From: a virus
DNA: 21,197 nt
Strand: one strand, 5' to 3'
IMG/VR virus record: IMGVR_UViG_3300041403_000657
Coordinates: 1-21,197 of that record
In this document: piece by piece, positions 7,770 through 14,420 of the stretch
How the letters are laid out: each line of letters opens with the position of its first letter
How positions within the stretch are numbered: the first letter of the stretch is position 1
Program-made: the position numbers and the translations under genes
Notes under the pieces: generated by a model
Told to the model about the DNA's origin: nothing
The model's input: only the letters and a program-made list of their open reading frames with translations
Databases searched by the model: none

Positions 7770-8681
7770 ATGGCAATTTCACGCGCCCAAATGTTGAAAG
7801 AGCTCCTACCGGGCTTAAACGCGTTATTCGGTATGGAGTACAACCGTTATGGTGAGCAACACAAAGAGATTTTCGATACTGAAAGCTCTGATCGCTCATT
7901 TGAAGAAGAAGTAAAGCTTTCTGGCTTTGGTCAGGCACCTGTTAAGGGTGAAGGCTCAGCAATCTCTTATGATGCTGCGCAAGAAGCGTACACTTCTCGT
8001 TACAACCACGAGACCATCGCTCTTGGTTTCTCAATCACTGAAGAAGCGGTTGAGGACAACTTGTATGACTCATTGTCATCTCGTTACACCAAAGCACTGG
8101 CTCGCGCTATGTCTTACACCAAGCAAGTAAAAGCTGCGTCTGTGTTGAATAACGCATTCGCTTCTTCTGGCTACACTGGTGGTGATGGCAAGACCTTGTG
8201 TGCAACTGACCACCCATTGGTATCAGGCGGCACAAACGCTAACCGTCCTTCAACTGACGCTGATTTGAACGAAACTTCTTTGGAAGCTGCAATCATCGGT
8301 ATCGCAGATTGGACTGACGAGCGTGGTCTTTTGATCGCAGCTAAAGCTAAGAAACTGATCATTCCTTCAGAATTGCAATTCGTTGCAACTCGTTTGTTGG
8401 AAACTCAGGGTCGTGTAGCAACTGCTGATAACGACATCAACGCGATTATGAACAACGGTGCAGTTTCTGGCGGTTACGCCATTAACAACTTCTTGACCGA
8501 CAGCGACGCATGGTTCTTGACCACTGACGTTCCTAACGGCTTGAAGCACTTCGTTCGTACCGCTTTGACCACTAAGATGGAAGGCGACTTCGATACTGGT
8601 AACGTACGTTACAAGGCTCGTGAGCGTTATTCATTCGGTTGGTCTGATCCATTGGCGATCTACGGCACAACTGGTGCATAA
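7770..8681 (+). CDS. Major capsid protein (HK97-fold, Mu gpT-like pattern)
   Basis: A 303-aa protein that forms the icosahedral shell. The pattern SYDAAQEAYTSRYNHETIAL (66-85) followed by GFSITEEAVEDNLYD (86-100), then KAASVLNNAF (121-130), DHPL (147-150) and the tail EGDFDTGNVRYKARERYSFG (271-290), matches the coat family related to Mu gpT with its E-loop/N-arm and A- and P-domain order. A strong AAGGAG site (7755-7760) and a terminator right behind the gene agree with very high expression. The length is short for a coat carrying a delta domain, consistent with a separate scaffold. Codon use here favours well-expressed codons such as AAC, GGT and CGT. The GroES-like protein upstream may help fold it. 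Confidence 0.9.
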   Translation: MAISRAQMLKELLPGLNALFGMEYNRYGEQHKEIFDTESSDRSFEEEVKLSGFGQAPVKGEGSAISYDAAQEAYTSRYNHETIALGFSITEEAVEDNLYDSLSSRYTKALARAMSYTKQVKAASVLNNAFASSGYTGGDGKTLCATDHPLVSGGTNANRPSTDADLNETSLEAAIIGIADWTDERGLLIAAKAKKLIIPSELQFVATRLLETQGRVATADNDINAIMNNGAVSGGYAINNFLTDSDAWFLTTDVPNGLKHFVRTALTTKMEGDFDTGNVRYKARERYSFGWSDPLAIYGTTGA

Positions 8682-8693
8682 GCACTAGCTGAG

Positions 8694-8717
8694 AGGGGGT
8701 CTTCGGACCCCCTTTTT
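8694..8717 (+). terminator. UUCG-tetraloop terminator after coat gene
   Basis: An 8-bp stem, AGGGGGTC (8694-8701) with GACCCCCT (8706-8713), is closed by a TTCG loop in the extra-stable C(UUCG)G arrangement. The T-run 8713-8717 follows directly. It lies 12 bases after the coat stop. The genes beyond continue on the same strand, so it either divides the late region or acts as a partial terminator that makes coat mRNA more abundant than downstream messages. Confidence 0.92.
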
Positions 8718-8819
8718 ATTTCTCAACTTATGTGCTACAAATACCTTGTACAATTTGTATAGATTCGCAGGATTTAGCAACCTAGCGAAGTTGACGCCGG
8801 ACACGGCAGGAGCATAATC

Positions 8820-9086
8820 ATGGCAGCTACTAATTTCTCAGGTCCAGTCGTATCAGCTGGCGGTTTCACAGGCGACGTAACAGGCGACGTAACAGGCGAC
8901 ATTACTGGCGACGTAACTGGTGTTATCTCACTAACCTCTGTTGCTACAGCAGACCTTCCTGCGGCAGCTTCAAGCACAGGTCAGTTATACGTAATCAACG
9001 ACAATGGCTCAGGCGATGACGAATTTGCATTGGTTGTTAGCGACGGTTCTGCTTGGGTTAAAGTTACTACCACAGCATTGACCTAA
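8820..9086 (+). CDS. Small GDVT-repeat structural protein
   Basis: An 88-aa protein. Residues 18-33 are four tandem G-D-V/I-T units encoded by 12-bp DNA repeats, followed by a compact beta-rich part (SSTGQLYVINDNGSGDDEFA, then LVVSDGSAWVKVTTT). GDVTG repeats are common at the heads of phage fibres and decoration proteins, where they make thin trimeric stalks. The C-terminal part resembles the short domain often found in fibre or head-fibre proteins. An AGGAG site (8808-8812) lies seven bases upstream. Being just behind the coat and its terminator, a capsid surface fibre or decoration role is the best guess. Confidence 0.72.
   Translation: MAATNFSGPVVSAGGFTGDVTGDVTGDITGDVTGVISLTSVATADLPAAASSTGQLYVINDNGSGDDEFALVVSDGSAWVKVTTTALT
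8871..8918 (+). repeat. Four 12-bp tandem units inside a gene
   Basis: GGCGACGTAACA occurs at 8871-8882 and 8883-8894, then GGCGACATTACT (8895-8906) and GGCGACGTAACT (8907-8918). The first two copies are identical, which suggests recent slippage or selection for repeat number. They encode the GDVT/GDIT stalk of the 88-aa protein. Confidence 0.9.
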
Positions 9087-9098
9087 TAGGAGGTCGAC

Positions 9099-9383
9099 AT
9101 GGGCATGCGCTCTGACGGCAAAGCCACTACGTTGACTTCTACTGGTGGCGCAGTGTTCGGTGGTCCAGCACGGATCATGGGCATTCATTTTGTATCCAGC
9201 GCTACAGCAGGCAGCATCATCATTAAGGACGGCGGCTCAGGCGGCACGGCTTTAGCGACTTTTGCTACCCCAGCTGCGGTTAACGTTGGCTACATTGATC
9301 TTTCAGCATCTCCGATTCGTTGCGAGACTAGCGCCTACGGCGCGTTGTCAAACGTAACTTCGGCAACAGTGGTGTACGCATAA
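9099..9383 (+). CDS. Small beta-rich virion protein
   Basis: A 94-aa protein with a near-perfect AGGAGG site (9088-9093) five bases before the ATG. The sequence alternates hydrophobic and small polar residues, with GSIIIKDGGSGGTALATFAT (about 46-65) and a C-terminal NVTSATVVYA. This pattern is typical of single-domain beta-sandwich proteins encoded near phage heads and fibres. There is no signal peptide. The stop overlaps the next start (TAATG, 9381-9385). A decoration or fibre-associated role is inferred. Confidence 0.7.
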   Translation: MGMRSDGKATTLTSTGGAVFGGPARIMGIHFVSSATAGSIIIKDGGSGGTALATFATPAAVNVGYIDLSASPIRCETSAYGALSNVTSATVVYA

Positions 9384-9646
9384 TGGCTGATTTTCCTAGT
9401 TTAGCGGATATGATTGCCGACATTAAACAAGGCAATCCGGATATGTCTGACGCAGCAGCGCGCCGTGCGGCTCGCCAAGCTTTAGATGACATGATGGATC
9501 AATCGCAACAACGCTTCGAGAAGCGTAAAGCTGAAGGTAAAGAAAACTTTAAGTCTGGCGGCAAGGTCAAAAAGTACGCTAAAGGCGGCATGTGCCGTGG
9601 CGGTCGCTCTGCTACTCGTGGAACTAAGTTCTCAGGTGTTAAATAG
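9383..9646 (+). CDS. Small helical protein with basic KGG tail
   Basis: An 87-aa two-part protein. Residues 1-52 are a helical region (SLADMIADIKQGNPDMSDAA and onward) and residues 55-87 form a Gly/Lys/Arg-rich tail with SGGKVKKYAKGGMCRGGRSA (58-77). The tail motif GGKVKK recurs in the next gene, and YAKGG recurs in the gene at 17648. Such positively charged KGG tails are frequent in small proteins of marine phages; a nucleic-acid or capsid-interior contact is plausible but unproven. It starts in the TAATG overlap with the previous gene and ends in a TAGTG overlap with the next. Confidence 0.72.
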   Translation: MADFPSLADMIADIKQGNPDMSDAAARRAARQALDDMMDQSQQRFEKRKAEGKENFKSGGKVKKYAKGGMCRGGRSATRGTKFSGVK

Positions 9647-9942
9647 TGGCTATAAGCCGCGCTAATCTGCCTAAGCAGATGGAAGGTAAAATGAAAACTT
9701 GTAAAGCATGTAAAAGCCCAGCTAAATGTAAAAAAGCTGGTAAGTGTTTAGCTAAAGGTTACGCTGAAGGCGGCGCTTTGAAGATGGTTGAAAAGGATGG
9801 TAAAAAAGTTCCATTCTACGCAGCTGACGGCGAAGGCAAAATGATGGCTGGCGGCAAAGTCAAAAAGGCATACAAGTCTGGCGGCAAAGTTCGCGGCTGT
9901 GGTATGGCTAAGAAAGGCACTCGCAAAGCGAAGATGTACTGA
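9646..9942 (+). CDS. Cys/Lys-rich small protein with GGKVKK repeats
   Basis: A 98-aa basic protein with a GTG start in a TAGTG overlap (9644-9648). The GTG is preferred over Met12 because it gives the MAISRANLPKQM opening, which echoes the coat N-terminus MAISRAQM, and it keeps tight coupling. Cysteines 19, 22, 28 and 34 (CKACKSPAKCKKAGKC) could bind a metal; Cys85 is extra. GGKVKKAYKSGGKVRG (69-84) carries two GGKV copies and matches the tail of the preceding protein at DNA level as well. No function is known to me; the charge suggests binding to nucleic acid or to an acidic virion surface. Confidence 0.7.
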   Translation: MAISRANLPKQMEGKMKTCKACKSPAKCKKAGKCLAKGYAEGGALKMVEKDGKKVPFYAADGEGKMMAGGKVKKAYKSGGKVRGCGMAKKGTRKAKMY

Positions 9943-9950
9943 GGTAAGCA

Positions 9951-10616
9951 ATGGCTACGTCAGGAAGCAGAGATTTTAAACTCGACGTCTCAGATGTAAT
10001 TGAAGAGGCGTACGAGTTAATCGGTGCAGAAATGCGCACGGGTTATGACGCGCGTAAGGCACGTCGCAGTCTGAACGTTATGTTTCAAGACTGGATGAAC
10101 CGTGGTGTGAATCTGTGGACGGTTAACGAAGTAAACCTGACCCTGACCTCTGGTACCGACACTTACGCTTTAAACGCTTATGATGTGGATTTGATGGAGG
10201 TAGCGGTCCGTCGCAGTGGGATCGACTACACCATCGACCGCATCACCCGGGAAGACTATCTGAATATCCCTAACAAGACTCAGACTGGTCGCCCGACCCA
10301 AATTTATTTCGAGCGTAGCTCAACGCCTAGCATCAAGCTTTGGCCTGTCCCTGATAGCTCAACCGACGTTCTGGTTAGCTATCGCGTGCAGCGCATTCAA
10401 GACGCAGATACGTTGACCAACGACGTTGACGTTCCAAGCCGATTCATCCCGTGCATGGTCTCAGGCTTGGCGTATTACTTAGCACTGAAAGCGGCTCCAG
10501 AGCGTGCTCAGATGGCTAAACAGATTTACGAAGAAGACTTTGCTCGCGCAGCGAACGAAGATTCTGAATGGGGCTCGCTGATGATTCGCCCTGACAACCG
10601 ATCTTATGGGTGGTAA
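9951..10616 (+). CDS. Neck/tail adaptor (P22 gp4-like accessory factor)
   Basis: A 221-aa protein likely forming the first ring under the portal that closes the head after packaging. The N-terminal helices DVSDVIEEAYELIGAE (13-28), then RKARRSLNVMFQDWMNRGVN (35-54) and the strand-rich middle (VNLTLTSGTDTYAL, then GRPTQIYFERSSTPSIKLWP) follow the pattern of the P22 gp4-type adaptor family in podovirus-like phages. The C-terminus is helical and ends in PDNRSYGW. GAGG lies shortly before the start at 9951. A similar-sized adaptor-like protein follows two genes later, which fits a two-ring neck. Confidence 0.78.
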   Translation: MATSGSRDFKLDVSDVIEEAYELIGAEMRTGYDARKARRSLNVMFQDWMNRGVNLWTVNEVNLTLTSGTDTYALNAYDVDLMEVAVRRSGIDYTIDRITREDYLNIPNKTQTGRPTQIYFERSSTPSIKLWPVPDSSTDVLVSYRVQRIQDADTLTNDVDVPSRFIPCMVSGLAYYLALKAAPERAQMAKQIYEEDFARAANEDSEWGSLMIRPDNRSYGW

Positions 10617-10619
10617 GAG

Positions 10620-10880
10620 GTGGCGTTTGCTTCTGGTAAACACGCACTAGCTATCTGCGACCGATGCGGGTTCCGTGCTAAGTACACAGAAATCCGTGAA
10701 GAGTGGAATGGTTCTCGTGTTTGCCCCGAGTGTTTTGAGACTAAACACCCACAGTTAGAAGCGCCAAAGGTACGTGCTGATGCAGAAGCTCTGCGTAATG
10801 CGCGACCGGATGTAACTGAAACGCCGTTAACTACGGCTGAGCAGCAAGCTTACACTGATTTTCTTAATGGACGTGGCTAA
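10620..10880 (+). CDS. Zinc-ribbon protein between the two adaptors
   Basis: An 86-aa protein with two CxxC knuckles, CDRC (13-16) and CPEC (35-38), 18 residues apart, the spacing of a small zinc ribbon. The C-terminal half is acidic and helical (TTAEQQAYTDFLNG). The start is GTG, three bases after the adaptor stop; no ATG is available. The stop forms a TAATG overlap with the next adaptor gene. Its conserved-looking place between two neck proteins suggests a structural head-completion part rather than a transcription factor, but this is inference. Confidence 0.7.
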   Translation: MAFASGKHALAICDRCGFRAKYTEIREEWNGSRVCPECFETKHPQLEAPKVRADAEALRNARPDVTETPLTTAEQQAYTDFLNGRG

Positions 10881-11518
10881 TGGCTGGATACACACTCGCA
10901 ACACTGACTCAAGCTATCCAAGACTACACGGATAACGACGAAGCTGTGTTCGTTACCAATATTCCTAATTTTATTGAGGCAGCTGAAGAGCGCATCCTGA
11001 AAGAAGTTCCTCTTGAGGTGTTCCGTAAAAGCGCAGCTACCCCAATGACTGCCACAAGTAAGCTTTTCGGTAAGCCATCTGACTGGCTGTTTACGTACTC
11101 GTTGGCGATAATCGACTCAAGCGGCGACAGAAAGTTTTTACTTAACAAAGATCGCAGCTTCATTGAAGAATATTGGCCCAATGCCAGTGAGCAGGGTGAG
11201 CCTAAGTATTACGGCGATTACACTGTTGGAGCGTTTATACTTGCGCCAACCCCAAACACAAGCTACACAGCTGAGATTGAATACATGTACCGCCCCGCTT
11301 CGTTGACTTCAACGACTGGTACAACTCAGACTTGGCTGAGTGAGAACGCCGGACAAGCCCTGTTGTACGGTTCACTAGTTGAGGCTTACACCTTTATGAA
11401 AGGTGAAATGGATATGGTTGGTCAATACGAGCAGTCATTCCAACGTAACGTTCAGCGTCTTGGCGTATTTGCGCAGGGTGCTGAAGGATTAGACTTCTAC
11501 CGCCGGAGTAAAGATTAA
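10880..11518 (+). CDS. Second adaptor protein (SU10-type)
   Basis: A 212-aa protein with the pattern of short-tailed phage adaptors: N-terminal TLATLTQAIQDYTDNDEAVF (5-24), then IPNFIEAAEERILKEVPLEV, a middle strand region ending in YTAEIEYMYRPASLT, and a C-terminal helical part LLYGSLVEAYTFMKGEMDMV followed by a YEQSFQ helix. This order is known from adaptor or nozzle-linking proteins of SU10-like podoviruses. It would sit between the first neck ring and the tail nozzle. It starts in a TAATG overlap and ends in another. Confidence 0.78.
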   Translation: MAGYTLATLTQAIQDYTDNDEAVFVTNIPNFIEAAEERILKEVPLEVFRKSAATPMTATSKLFGKPSDWLFTYSLAIIDSSGDRKFLLNKDRSFIEEYWPNASEQGEPKYYGDYTVGAFILAPTPNTSYTAEIEYMYRPASLTSTTGTTQTWLSENAGQALLYGSLVEAYTFMKGEMDMVGQYEQSFQRNVQRLGVFAQGAEGLDFYRRSKD

Positions 11519-11808
11519 TGTTTAGTGTTGAAGGCAGCGCCAATGCTTTTGATGTGAAGGTACAGACCACCAACAATCGTGGTTTTACCCCAGAAGAGCT
11601 TGCTGAGCAGGCTCTGGAAAAGATTGTGTCAGTGTCTGACCACGCTGACCCGATAGTGCGGGAGCAAGCCCGTGCATTCCAAGATCGCATTCGTCATGTA
11701 TTGATTCACTATTTGAAGCAAGCAGCGCGAAGCGACAGAACCACGGTCTGCGCAGCACTTGATGCAGCAGGTCAACCCAAGCTATCTGAAATGATCAGGA
11801 GACTCTGA
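11518..11808 (+). CDS. Small conserved phage protein, function unknown
   Basis: A 96-aa protein whose start overlaps the adaptor stop (TAATG). The core GFTPEELAEQALEKIVSVSD (22-41) followed by HADPIVREQARAFQDRIRHV (42-61) is helical, with a short basic stretch KQAARSDRTTVCAAL. I recognise it as a small protein recurring next to neck genes in marine phages, but no activity is known. There is no membrane segment or signal. It may be a tail-assembly or chaperone-like factor; this rests on place only. Confidence 0.7.
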   Translation: MFSVEGSANAFDVKVQTTNNRGFTPEELAEQALEKIVSVSDHADPIVREQARAFQDRIRHVLIHYLKQAARSDRTTVCAALDAAGQPKLSEMIRRL

Positions 11809-11810
11809 CA

Positions 11811-12242
11811 ATGGCTATTACTCAAGCAATGTGCACAAGCTTCAAAGTGGAGCTTCTGACCGGCACACACGATTTTACTAACTCAAGTGGCGACGCTTTT
11901 AAGATTGCGTTGTACACCAGCTCAGCAACTTTAGGCGCAACTACTACTGCGTATTCAGCGTCTAACGAAGTTGCTAACGGCAATGGTTACACCACAGGCG
12001 GTGAAGCGTTAACTAACGTGACTCCAACCTCGTCAAGCACTACTGCATATACTGACTTTGCTGACGTTACTTGGTCTTCAGCGACTATTACTGCTAACGG
12101 CGCGTTGATCTACAACGATGACAAGTCTGATAAAGCAGTGGCTGTATTGGCGTTCGGTGGTGATAAGACCTCTACCAACGGTGACTTCACTATTCAGTTC
12201 CCAACAGCTGACGCCTCTAACGCGATCATCCGCATCGCTTAA
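11811..12242 (+). CDS. Beta-rich tail/fibre-associated protein
   Basis: A 143-aa Thr/Ser/Ala-rich protein with AGGAG (11797-11801) upstream. Segments SFKVELLTGTHDFTNSSGDA (10-29), FKIALYTSS, then YTTGGEALTNVTPTSSSTTA and VTWSSATITANGALIYNDD give a strand-turn-strand pattern common to small virion proteins encoded before fibre genes in many dsDNA phages. There is no export signal. It may be a fibre base or trimerisation partner; the exact role is not known. Confidence 0.7.
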   Translation: MAITQAMCTSFKVELLTGTHDFTNSSGDAFKIALYTSSATLGATTTAYSASNEVANGNGYTTGGEALTNVTPTSSSTTAYTDFADVTWSSATITANGALIYNDDKSDKAVAVLAFGGDKTSTNGDFTIQFPTADASNAIIRIA

Positions 12243-12254
12243 TAGAGAATACCT

Positions 12255-13499
12255 GTGGCTGCCGGTTGGGGAACGCTAGCGTGGGGTGAAGCTGGCTGGG
12301 GCGCTGTTCCAGTCACTATCACTTATGACGCGTGGGCCCGCGGCACTTGGGGTCAGGGCACGTTTGGTTCGACTATTGGCCCTGCGGCTCTTTCAACTTC
12401 TGTCGGAACTGTTTCTGTATCTGAAGGTACAGGCGTAGCGGTATCGCTAACCGGCGTAGCAGCCACAACTTCTTTAGGTAGCGAGACTACCTCCACAGAT
12501 CAGGTTATAGCGTTAACCGGTGTTGTTGGAACTACAGCTCTAGGCGATGAAACAGTTGTCGCAACCGCTAATGTAACTGTCACTGGCGTTGCTGGCACCG
12601 CCGCTCTAGGTGATGAGTCTGTTTCTACTGATCAGATTCTATCTGTAACCGGTGTCGCCGGTACTACGGCTCTAGGTGACGAGTCTGTTTCAACCGATCA
12701 GGTTCTATCTTTAACTGGCGTTGCAGGTACCACAGCTCTCGGCGCTGAAACAATCGTAGCTGACGCCAACGTATCTCTTACCGGTGTTGCCGGAACTACG
12801 GCTCTAGGTGATGAGGCTGTATCTACCGACCAAGTTCTATCGGTTACTGGCATTGCCGGTACTACGGCTTTAGGTGCCGAAACAGTTACAGCCGATGCTA
12901 ACGTAGCTCTTACTGGTGTATCGGCTACAGTAGTTTTAAATAATGACGGCGTTTACATATCGCAGACTGTAACTATAGAAGCTACTGGGCTTGAGGCTAC
13001 AACAGGGCTGGGCGATGAAACAGTTGTAGCTAAAGCAGTTGTCGAGCCTACGGGCGTTGCTGGAACTACAGCTCTAGGCGCCGAGTCTGTATTCACGGAT
13101 CAAATTCTTTCTGTTACTGGTGTCTCCGCAACCGCGTCTCTTGGCGATGAATCGCCATCCACCGATCAAGTTTTATCCGTCACTGGCGTAAGCAGCACGG
13201 CGTCTCTCGGGGCTGAAACTACAACCTCTGACGCTAACGTTTCTGTAACCGGTGTTGCCGGTACCACGGCTCTTGGTGATGAGACTGTAGACACAAGCAA
13301 TGTCATCGTCCGGTTAAGTGGCGTTCAGGCGACAGGAAATGTAACAAGTTTAATAATTTGGGGTACACTAGCATCAAGTGTTCCAGCTACAGCATGGGCT
13401 GAATCAGGCACTGGCGGAAGTGTACCGCCTACTTCGTGGACTGAAGCTGGCGCAGGCAGCGGTGTACCACCAACATCATGGTCGGACATAGCGGCTTAA
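12255..13499 (+). CDS. Fibre protein with about fourteen 22-residue repeats
   Basis: A 414-aa protein starting at GTG (12255). Residues 1-40 are Trp/Gly-rich (GWGTLAWGEAGWG, then ARGTWGQGTFG), a likely virion-anchoring head. Residues 65-366 are a tandem array of units of about 22 residues with core TGVAGTTALGDE followed by a variable VSTDQVLS or VVADANVS part. One unit near residue 220 is divergent (LTGVSATVVLNNDGVYIS). The C-terminal 48 residues carry three Trp-containing units (PATAWAESG, PPTSWTEAG, PPTSWSDIA). The array should form an extended beta fibre. DNA copies differ mostly at third positions, so the protein repeat is maintained while DNA identity is reduced. The start has only a weak AGAG site upstream. 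Confidence 0.8.
   Translation: MAAGWGTLAWGEAGWGAVPVTITYDAWARGTWGQGTFGSTIGPAALSTSVGTVSVSEGTGVAVSLTGVAATTSLGSETTSTDQVIALTGVVGTTALGDETVVATANVTVTGVAGTAALGDESVSTDQILSVTGVAGTTALGDESVSTDQVLSLTGVAGTTALGAETIVADANVSLTGVAGTTALGDEAVSTDQVLSVTGIAGTTALGAETVTADANVALTGVSATVVLNNDGVYISQTVTIEATGLEATTGLGDETVVAKAVVEPTGVAGTTALGAESVFTDQILSVTGVSATASLGDESPSTDQVLSVTGVSSTASLGAETTTSDANVSVTGVAGTTALGDETVDTSNVIVRLSGVQATGNVTSLIIWGTLASSVPATAWAESGTGGSVPPTSWTEAGAGSGVPPTSWSDIAA
12447..13352 (+). repeat. Degenerate 66-bp tandem coding repeat
   Basis: About fourteen copies of a 66-bp unit encode the 22-residue fibre repeats. Units around 12580-12900 and 13240-13290 are the most alike, sharing for example ACGGCTCTAGGTGA-like cores with scattered synonymous differences. 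Two alternating subtypes are visible, one ending STDQVLS and one ending ADANVS, so the array may have grown by duplication of a two-unit block. Confidence 0.85.
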
Positions 13500-13514
13500 T
13501 TTTGGAGCTTTAAA

Positions 13515-14054
13515 ATGGCAAGTACATACTCAAATACTGGCATTGAACTCATCGCGGACGGCGAACAGTCCGGTACTTGGGGTCAAACCACAAATTTAAA
13601 CTGGCAGATCGCAGAAGAGCTGGCTACCGGTGTGATTTCTATCGCACTAAGTGCTACCACTTACACTCTGACTACTTCAGACGGCGCGCTATCTAACGGT
13701 CGACATGCGGTTGTTGTATTTACCGGCTCACCCGGCGGCACTTGTACCGTTACAGTTTCACCTAACGACATGCAGAAGGTCTACTGGATCGTCAATAACT
13801 CAGACGAAGACGTAGCGATTTCGCAAGGTTCAGGCGCAAACGTAAGTATTGTTGCTGGCGGTAAGAAAATTGTTTATTGCGACGGCGCAGGCTCAGGCGC
13901 TGCGGTTGTTGACTTATTGGAAGATGTGGTCGTAGATTTACTTGCTAGTGAGTGGGCTATCGACGGCACTAAAGTGACGGCTACAGCAGCAGACTTAAAC
14001 GGTGCTGCTACAACAGGTAAAGCCATCGCGATGTCAATCGTATTTGGCGGCTAA
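13515..14054 (+). CDS. Fibre-associated protein with GTWGQTTNLNW motif
   Basis: A 179-aa protein. The N-terminus YSNTGIELIADGEQSGTWGQ (5-24) followed by TTNLNWQIAEELATG (25-39) is a widespread phage tail-fibre element that probably docks fibres or tail-tip proteins. The rest is beta-rich (VISIALSATTYTLTTSDGAL and following), ending in a hydrophobic VVDLLEDVVVDLLASEW and a small-residue tail. GGAG is located about eight bases upstream of the start. There is no catalytic motif. A baseplate or fibre-connector role is likely. Confidence 0.75.
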   Translation: MASTYSNTGIELIADGEQSGTWGQTTNLNWQIAEELATGVISIALSATTYTLTTSDGALSNGRHAVVVFTGSPGGTCTVTVSPNDMQKVYWIVNNSDEDVAISQGSGANVSIVAGGKKIVYCDGAGSGAAVVDLLEDVVVDLLASEWAIDGTKVTATAADLNGAATTGKAIAMSIVFGG

Positions 14055-14066
14055 CAGGAGAATATT

Positions 14067-14420
14067 ATGGCAGCACCAAACATTGTAGGCGTAACTACGA
14101 TCACTGGTAAGACCGCGGTTCAAGCCGTAGGTACATCAGCGTCAGCTATCGTCACTAACTCAGCAGCAAGCGGTAAAGTATACAAGGTTAACGCTTTGTA
14201 CATCTCAAACGTAGACGGCACTGACAACGCTGAAATCAACGTTGACCTGTATCGCTCATCAACTGCGTACCACATCGGCAAGACCATCGTGGTCCCTGCT
14301 GACGCTACTTTGGACGTTTTAAGTAAAGCAATCTACCTTGAGGAAGGCGATTCACTGCGTTTAACAGCAAACGCAACATCTGACCTTGAGGCTGTTTGTT
14401 CATACGAAGAGATTAGCTAA
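14067..14420 (+). CDS. Small beta-sandwich virion protein
   Basis: A 117-aa protein with LYISNVDGTDNAEINVDLYR (48-67), then STAYHIGKTIVVPADATLDV (70-89) and IYLEEGDSLRLTANATSDLE (93-112), ending in CSYEEIS. This is a recurrent single-domain virion protein in marine and other phages, usually next to fibre genes. The function is structural by context. AGGAG precedes the ATG and the stop overlaps the first glycine-rich gene (TAATG, 14418-14422). Confidence 0.75.
   Translation: MAAPNIVGVTTITGKTAVQAVGTSASAIVTNSAASGKVYKVNALYISNVDGTDNAEINVDLYRSSTAYHIGKTIVVPADATLDVLSKAIYLEEGDSLRLTANATSDLEAVCSYEEIS

Noticed and set aside
8735-8764. A possible promoter with TATAGA at 8758 in the gap after the coat terminator
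   Set aside because: No acceptable -35 hexamer lies 16-18 bases upstream, and TTGTAC at 8746 is too close. Left out as unsupported.
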